A stretch of DNA of 64,000 nucleotides from Verrucomicrobiia bacterium (GTDB lineage Bacteria > Verrucomicrobiota > Verrucomicrobiia > Verrucomicrobiales > DEV007): contig JAUICH010000020.1 of the NCBI GenBank assembly GCA_030427505.1, positions 55,642 to 119,641 of the forward strand. The letters are read 5' to 3'. Below are positions 60,584 through 64,000 of this stretch, one piece after another. Within the stretch, counting starts at the first letter, position 1; the number at the start of each line of letters is the position of its first letter. A model generated the notes under the pieces. The model was given only the letters and a program-made list of their open reading frames with translations. It was not told the DNA's origin and did not search any database. A program made the position numbers and the translations under genes.

Positions 60584-62068
60584 CTACACATCCACATTGT
60601 CAATCTTCCCTCCGTCACCCATCAGTGGATGCGGCACGGGGCTGGAGGGGATTTGCCAGTCCACTTTGGGGTTGGCCTTGAGGATGGCGATGCGGCGTTC
60701 TTCGCTTTGGTAACGGAGTTCGTCACAGCGGTCGGGGTCCCAGTCTTTCAGGGCAATGGCTTCCAGTTCTTTTCTGACTTGGGCGTATTCGGGCTGATGG
60801 GCGACGTTATGCCATTCGTCCGGGTCGGTGGGGAGGTGATAGAGTTCCGGTTCGTGGCCGGGGACGTAGACGAGTTTGAAGTCTCCGCGGCGGACCATGC
60901 GCCAGCCGCGCTTGGCGCCTTCGCCGTAGTTTTCCATGATGGCCAAGCCTTCTCCGGAGGGGCGTTCGCCACGGAGGAGGCCGGACAGGTCGCGGCCATC
61001 GGTGACGGGATAGACGGGATCGATGCCGGCGAGGCCGCAGAGGGTGGGGCCGAGGTCGAGGAGGCTGGTTACCTCCGAAACCCGTTGGCGGACGATGCCG
61101 GGTCCGGCGATGACCCAGGGCACGCGGCTGGACCATTCGTAGGCGGCGTTTTTGAACCAGAGCCCGTGTTCGCCCAGCATGTCGCCATGGTCGGCGGCGT
61201 AAAGGACGATGGTGTTTTCCTCCAGCCCGGATTCGCGGAGCTGCCGGAGGATGCGTCCGAAATAGTCGTCCAGCATGGTGATGCGGGCCAGGGTGGCGCG
61301 GCGGGCGGCGCGGCAGATTTCGTCCGGCACGTGATCTTCAAAACGGCCGTGACGGCGCAGCCATTTTACCCACTGATGCTCGCGCTCCCGGTAGCCTTCG
61401 GGCAGGTCCGGCAGATCGATGTCTTCGTTCTGGTAGAGATTCCAGTAGTCCTCGGGCGCGCGGAAGGGGTAGTGGGGTCCGGTGAAGGAAGCGCACATGA
61501 AGAAGGGCCGGCCGTCTTCCTTCCGCCGCCGGGCCAGGCGGCGCAGGCCGTGTTCGGCGCGGAAGGCCACCTCCTCATCATAGTCCATGTCGTTCGTCCA
61601 ACCCATGCCGGCCTCCATGACGCGGTCGATATTCTGGCCGGGATTGACGACCAGTTCTTCGCGGTTGGAGCGAGACCAGTCGAAGGTGGCGGGGTAGATG
61701 TCCTGCGTCCAGCGTTCCTCAAAACCGTGGTGCTGATCCGGGCCCACAAAGTGCATCTTTCCACAGAGGATAGTCCGGTAGCCACCCGCGGTCAGGCTGT
61801 GGGCAAAGGTCGGCCAGTCCGACCGGAAAGGGGAGGCATTGTCCCAAGTCTCGAGAACATGCACGTGCCGGCCCGCCATCATGGCCGCGCGGGATGGCGC
61901 GCAGATGGGGCTGGGGCAGTAGGCCGCGTCAAACACCGTGCCCCGCGCCGCGATGGAATCGATATGCGGCGTCTTCACGCTGCGATGGCCGTAGCAGCCG
62001 GTCAGAAACACCGGGTGCTCGTCACCCATGAGGAAGAGGATGTTGGGACGGGATTGGGGTGTGGACAT
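60584..62068 (-). CDS. Sulfatase, choline-sulfatase-like
   Basis: The 494-residue type I sulfatase has the formylglycine site C56-A-P-S-R with metal ligands upstream (LFLMGDEHP) and downstream (AADHGDMLGEHGLW). The block CGKMHFVGPDQHHGFEERW followed by DIYPATFDW strongly resembles bacterial choline sulfatases. Activation needs an anaerobic or FGE-type maturase, not in the window. No signal peptide is visible, unlike polysaccharide sulfatases exported to the periplasm, which supports a cytoplasmic small-molecule substrate. The substrate is a family guess. Confidence 0.9.
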   Translation of the reverse strand: MSTPQSRPNILFLMGDEHPVFLTGCYGHRSVKTPHIDSIAARGTVFDAAYCPSPICAPSRAAMMAGRHVHVLETWDNASPFRSDWPTFAHSLTAGGYRTILCGKMHFVGPDQHHGFEERWTQDIYPATFDWSRSNREELVVNPGQNIDRVMEAGMGWTNDMDYDEEVAFRAEHGLRRLARRRKEDGRPFFMCASFTGPHYPFRAPEDYWNLYQNEDIDLPDLPEGYREREHQWVKWLRRHGRFEDHVPDEICRAARRATLARITMLDDYFGRILRQLRESGLEENTIVLYAADHGDMLGEHGLWFKNAAYEWSSRVPWVIAGPGIVRQRVSEVTSLLDLGPTLCGLAGIDPVYPVTDGRDLSGLLRGERPSGEGLAIMENYGEGAKRGWRMVRRGDFKLVYVPGHEPELYHLPTDPDEWHNVAHQPEYAQVRKELEAIALKDWDPDRCDELRYQSEERRIAILKANPKVDWQIPSSPVPHPLMGDGGKIDNVDV

Positions 62069-62120
62069 GAGTGGTGTTTGTGAGGTGAGGGTTTGCTATG
62101 GGGCGTGGCGGGAGCGGAGC

Positions 62121-62181
62121 CCCAGACAGGGAGATGGGGAGACAATGAGACAAGGAAAGCTCGCGGGGCGAGGGCTTTTTT
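62121..62181 (-). repeat. Hairpin plus pyrimidine heptad tract, copy 3, with T/A-run flank
   Basis: The hairpin at 62156-62178 pairs AAAGCTCGC with GCGAG-GG-CTTT around GGG (two-base bulge). On the minus strand it is followed by the TCTCC-type pyrimidine heptads (62155-62121); on the plus strand a T6 run follows at 62176-62181. It lies about 100 bases after the integrase stop, so it may end integrase transcription. The remaining 62069-62279 gap has no gene. Confidence 0.55.
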
Positions 62182-62279
62182 GCGGAAGGGCGCCGCTTAT
62201 CCGGCCTCCGCGAGCGGATGCCCGCCTTGTTCAGATTGTAGCGCTTGTTGCGGAGCGATACCGCCTTGGGATTGTCCCG

Positions 62280-63254
62280 TTACTCCAGATCATCCAAAGG
62301 GCTGCCCGCCCGCCCCGCCATCGCGTGTACTACATGCGTGTAAATCTCCGTCGTCTTGACACTACCGTGGCCCAGGGCCTCCTGGATCGTGCGTAGATCC
62401 ACCCCTTTCTGCAATAGATGAGTGGCATAACTATGGCGCAAAGTGTGGGCCGTTACCCGCTTCTCAATATCCGCCTTACGCACAGCCGCAGCCAACCACC
62501 GCGAAACCGTGCTCTCCAGGATGTGGTGCCGCTTCGCTTTTCCATCGCGAGGGTCGGTTGAGCGCCCTTCAGCGGCAAACACCCAATACCACACCCAGCT
62601 CCGGCTCAGTCCATGACCATGCTTGCGGTCCAGCGCCGGTTCTACGTAGACAAAGGGGCCTTCCTCCGAGGCATCCTGGTCATACTGAAGTTGCGCCTTT
62701 CGGACTTGGAGTTCCAGCTTTGGTTGAAGGCGTTTGGGCATCGTCAGCGCACGATCCTTTTTGCCTTTGCCCTCCCGCACCCATACCAATCCGTTTTCAA
62801 AGTCTACATCTTTCACCCGCAGGCTCAGCGCCTCGCTCACCCGCAACCCGCAGCCATACAGTAGCCCCGCCAGCGTACGCGGGGTGCCTTCCGGCATGGC
62901 CTCAAGCAGCCGTTTTACCTCGGCAACACTCAGCACCACTGGAAGCCGCTTCTTTTCCTTGGGCCGCCGCGCGCTTAGTTCGCCCAGCTTTACCTCAAGC
63001 ACCTGCTGGAAGAGAAAGGCCAGCGCATTCAGCGCCTGCTTTTGCGTACCTGGCGCCACGCCCAGATTGATGGCGAGATGGTTCAGAAACGCTTCCACCT
63101 CCGGCCCTCCCCGCATCTTCGCCGGGTTGGTTAAGCCATGGAATTTAACGAAACGTTTATACCAACCCACATAGGTCTGCTCGGTCCGGTACGAATAACC
63201 CCTGCGACGGATGACCGTCCTAAGCCGTTCTTCCAGTTCACCTTTACGACTCAT
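62280..63254 (-). CDS. intI: Integron integrase IntI
   Basis: The 324-residue tyrosine recombinase has the catalytic set Arg138 (GLRVSEAL), the HTLRH pair (His270, Arg273), His296 (LGHGSVKTT) and Tyr305. What marks it as IntI is the integron-specific insert before HTLRH: an ALDRKHGHGLSRSW stretch, FAAEGRSTDPRDGKAKRHH and a helical SRWLAAAVRKADI, matching the extra domain that contacts extrahelical bases of attC. It recombines attC with attI. It points away from the cassettes, the normal arrangement, and starts at ATG 63254. Confidence 0.95.
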   Translation of the reverse strand: MSRKGELEERLRTVIRRRGYSYRTEQTYVGWYKRFVKFHGLTNPAKMRGGPEVEAFLNHLAINLGVAPGTQKQALNALAFLFQQVLEVKLGELSARRPKEKKRLPVVLSVAEVKRLLEAMPEGTPRTLAGLLYGCGLRVSEALSLRVKDVDFENGLVWVREGKGKKDRALTMPKRLQPKLELQVRKAQLQYDQDASEEGPFVYVEPALDRKHGHGLSRSWVWYWVFAAEGRSTDPRDGKAKRHHILESTVSRWLAAAVRKADIEKRVTAHTLRHSYATHLLQKGVDLRTIQEALGHGSVKTTEIYTHVVHAMAGRAGSPLDDLE

Positions 63255-63376
63255 GGCAGGCTCTTTAGCATGAGCTAGGCGCTATTTGCAACAAGCAATT
63301 ACACCTTAGGTCCTATTTCGGGATTGACAATTATAGGGCAGATCAGGTAATTGCTCTTCTGTAGATTATCTAGATG
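63255..63376. other. attI region of the integron
   Basis: The 122 bases between the integrase start and the first cassette end in ATGTTCGCT, where crossover would be between G63376 and the TT that begins the first cassette. It has fewer obvious repeats than class 1 attI1. The exact left boundary cannot be fixed from sequence. Confidence 0.65.
63324..63353 (+). promoter_or_regulatory. Candidate cassette promoter (Pc-like) inside attI
   Basis: TTGACA (63324-63329) is followed after 18 bases by TAATTG (63348-63353), directed into the cassette array. It would express the first cassette gene, whose ATG is 40 bases further. The -10 match is moderate. Confidence 0.4.
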
Positions 63377-63876
63377 TTCGCTTTAGAAAAAAATGGTTGA
63401 TCGCGAACCACTGACTTCTGGCCAGGTCATCTCCAACAAGAATGAGGCCAGCCTTGCCGCAATCTTGAAGGAAGCGTTCCCTCAGACTCAAGTCAGAGAA
63501 TCCTGTCACTATTCAACCGGAGAATACGTTCTGATCGATTTTGCATCCGAAGCCGAATTCTTTTTCGAACGGATTAACGACCATGAATACCTGATACGCG
63601 GTGAGTGCGCCGATTCGCAATCGCAAGCAGAAGCCGCTGATGCAATCGCGAAGCATCTTGGGGTGCATGGCTTCAAGTGCCGTTTTGAGACCTACAACGA
63701 AGACGACGCATTGGTCGCCTACGCTCACCACGAATGGCCGCAGCACGAAAGACCGGAAGCGAACAAGGCAGAGTAGGCAAGCCTCACCACGCTACGACTT
63801 GAACGCTTCATGAACATTCAACCTTCAAATCAGATTCGGAGTGGCGTTCCCTGGTGAGGCTGCCTATCTTTGGACG
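63377..63876 (+). mobile_element. Integron gene cassette 1, 500 bp
   Basis: The cassette runs from the TT after the attI crossover G to the G of the attC crossover site, enclosing one gene and its attC. The first bases, TTCGCT with the preceding G, are the exact complement of the attC R'' word AGCGAAC at 63758-63764, so in the free circular form R'' and R' would pair perfectly over seven bases. This supports a real, unaltered cassette. Confidence 0.8.
63393..63776 (+). CDS. Cassette 1 protein of unknown function
   Basis: The 127-residue protein has no signal peptide or membrane segment and is acidic. It includes a central strand-rich part (TGEYVLIDFASEAEFFFERI) and ends with His/Glu-rich residues. 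I do not recognise a family. The ATG is 16 bases after the crossover point, in the Pc-like promoter's direction, and the stop lies within the attC region. The gene is visibly richer in A/T than its chromosomal neighbours, as expected for cassettes. Confidence 0.75.
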   Translation: MVDREPLTSGQVISNKNEASLAAILKEAFPQTQVRESCHYSTGEYVLIDFASEAEFFFERINDHEYLIRGECADSQSQAEAADAIAKHLGVHGFKCRFETYNEDDALVAYAHHEWPQHERPEANKAE

Positions 63877-63882
63877 TTCGGC
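63758..63882 (+). other. attC recombination site of cassette 1, 125 bp
   Basis: R'' is AGCGAAC (63758-63764) and R' is GTTCGGC (63876-63882), with crossover between G63876 and T63877. Inside them the inverted arms AGGCAAGCCTCACCA (63775-63789) and TGGTGAGGCTGCCT (63852-63865) match except for one unpaired base, the extrahelical-base pattern that IntI needs. The central part is variable with a weaker inner pairing (around AACGC/GCGTT). Confidence 0.82.
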
Positions 63883-63888
63883 TTAGAA

Positions 63889-64000
63889 ATGAATCATTCG
63901 CAGTTCCGCACATTGCTGAAGGCTCGCGTCCCCACGCTGAACTGCGAATGCCATTGCGATGACTACGCCGCCTGGAGCGATGCCCCATCAGGATTCAGCG
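63889..64000 (+). CDS. Cassette 2 protein, 5' part only (cut by window edge)
   Basis: An ATG lies 13 bases after the attC crossover, and the frame stays open for 37 codons to the window end. It begins MNHSQFRTLLKARVPTL followed by a Cys/His-rich stretch (NCECHCDDY) that could bind a metal. It is too short to assign. It has the same spacing from the crossover as the first cassette gene, supporting a second cassette. Confidence 0.65.
   Translation, partial: MNHSQFRTLLKARVPTLNCECHCDDYAAWSDAPSGFS

Noticed and set aside
63324..63353. Calling the attI promoter a class 1 Pc promoter
   Set aside because: The -35 is perfect, but the -10 is only a moderate match and spacing is 18; the integrase is not class 1, so only a candidate promoter is listed.

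Overview
The window looks like chromosomal DNA of a GC-rich Gram-negative bacterium from the Planctomycetota–Verrucomicrobiota–Chlamydiota superphylum, most likely a verrucomicrobium. This rests on gene content: a sulfatase, an M56/BlaI pair with very large carboxypeptidase-regulatory-like repeats, FHA/cyclase and Ser/Thr-kinase signalling, Wza- and Wzz-type export proteins and lipoproteins. No 16S or other phylogenetic marker was aligned, so the phylum is an inference.

Positions 1-11886 form an exopolysaccharide locus with two outward-facing arms. Leftwards run a phosphoglycosyl transferase, a hexapeptide-repeat nucleotidyltransferase-like protein and an alkaline-phosphatase-superfamily protein cut by the window edge. 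Rightwards run a nucleotidyltransferase-fold protein, a WecG/TagA glycosyltransferase, a GT4 glycosyltransferase, a Wzz-like copolymerase fused to a degenerate tyrosine-kinase domain, two Wza-like SLBB export proteins and a lipoprotein polysaccharide deacetylase. Positions 11973-14103 hold ffh, rpsP and a khpA-like gene. Next come a leftward pair (FHA/adenylate cyclase and a TPR Ser/Thr kinase), lipB-ruvC, and a DEAD-box helicase.

Positions 21100-44800 are mostly housekeeping and metabolism: a DoxX-like protein, an unrecognised coiled-coil protein, a 48-residue membrane protein, purH, pdxJ, a CysJ-like flavoprotein with a structured leader, a methyltransferase, KDG kinase, a hydroxyacid dehydrogenase, an FAD oxidoreductase, mnmM, ndk, a very large proline-rich membrane protein with a zinc ribbon, dgt, a macrodomain hydrolase, recQ, a rhomboid protease, gluQ, a cyclophilin and a SpoIIAA-like protein. 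Intergenic spaces here carry repeated hairpin elements.

Positions 44807-55153 look like a compact biosynthesis-and-export cluster: ketosynthase, catalytically dead partner ketosynthase, ketoreductase and acyl carrier protein, plus a secreted protein of unknown function translationally coupled to the carrier protein. A divergent acyl-AMP ligase and an RND pump with its adaptor follow. The set resembles the core of a type II polyketide or aryl-polyene-like pathway, but the product is unknown.

The right end (55487-64000) is accessory: a DUF433/DUF5615 toxin-antitoxin pair, a BlaI/M56 sensor system, an orphan FitA-like antitoxin, a choline-sulfatase-like enzyme, and the start of an integron. The integron has an integrase, a recombination junction, one complete 500-bp cassette with an attC site, and the first part of a second cassette. 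The array continues beyond the window. No rRNA, tRNA, CRISPR array or transposase was seen.
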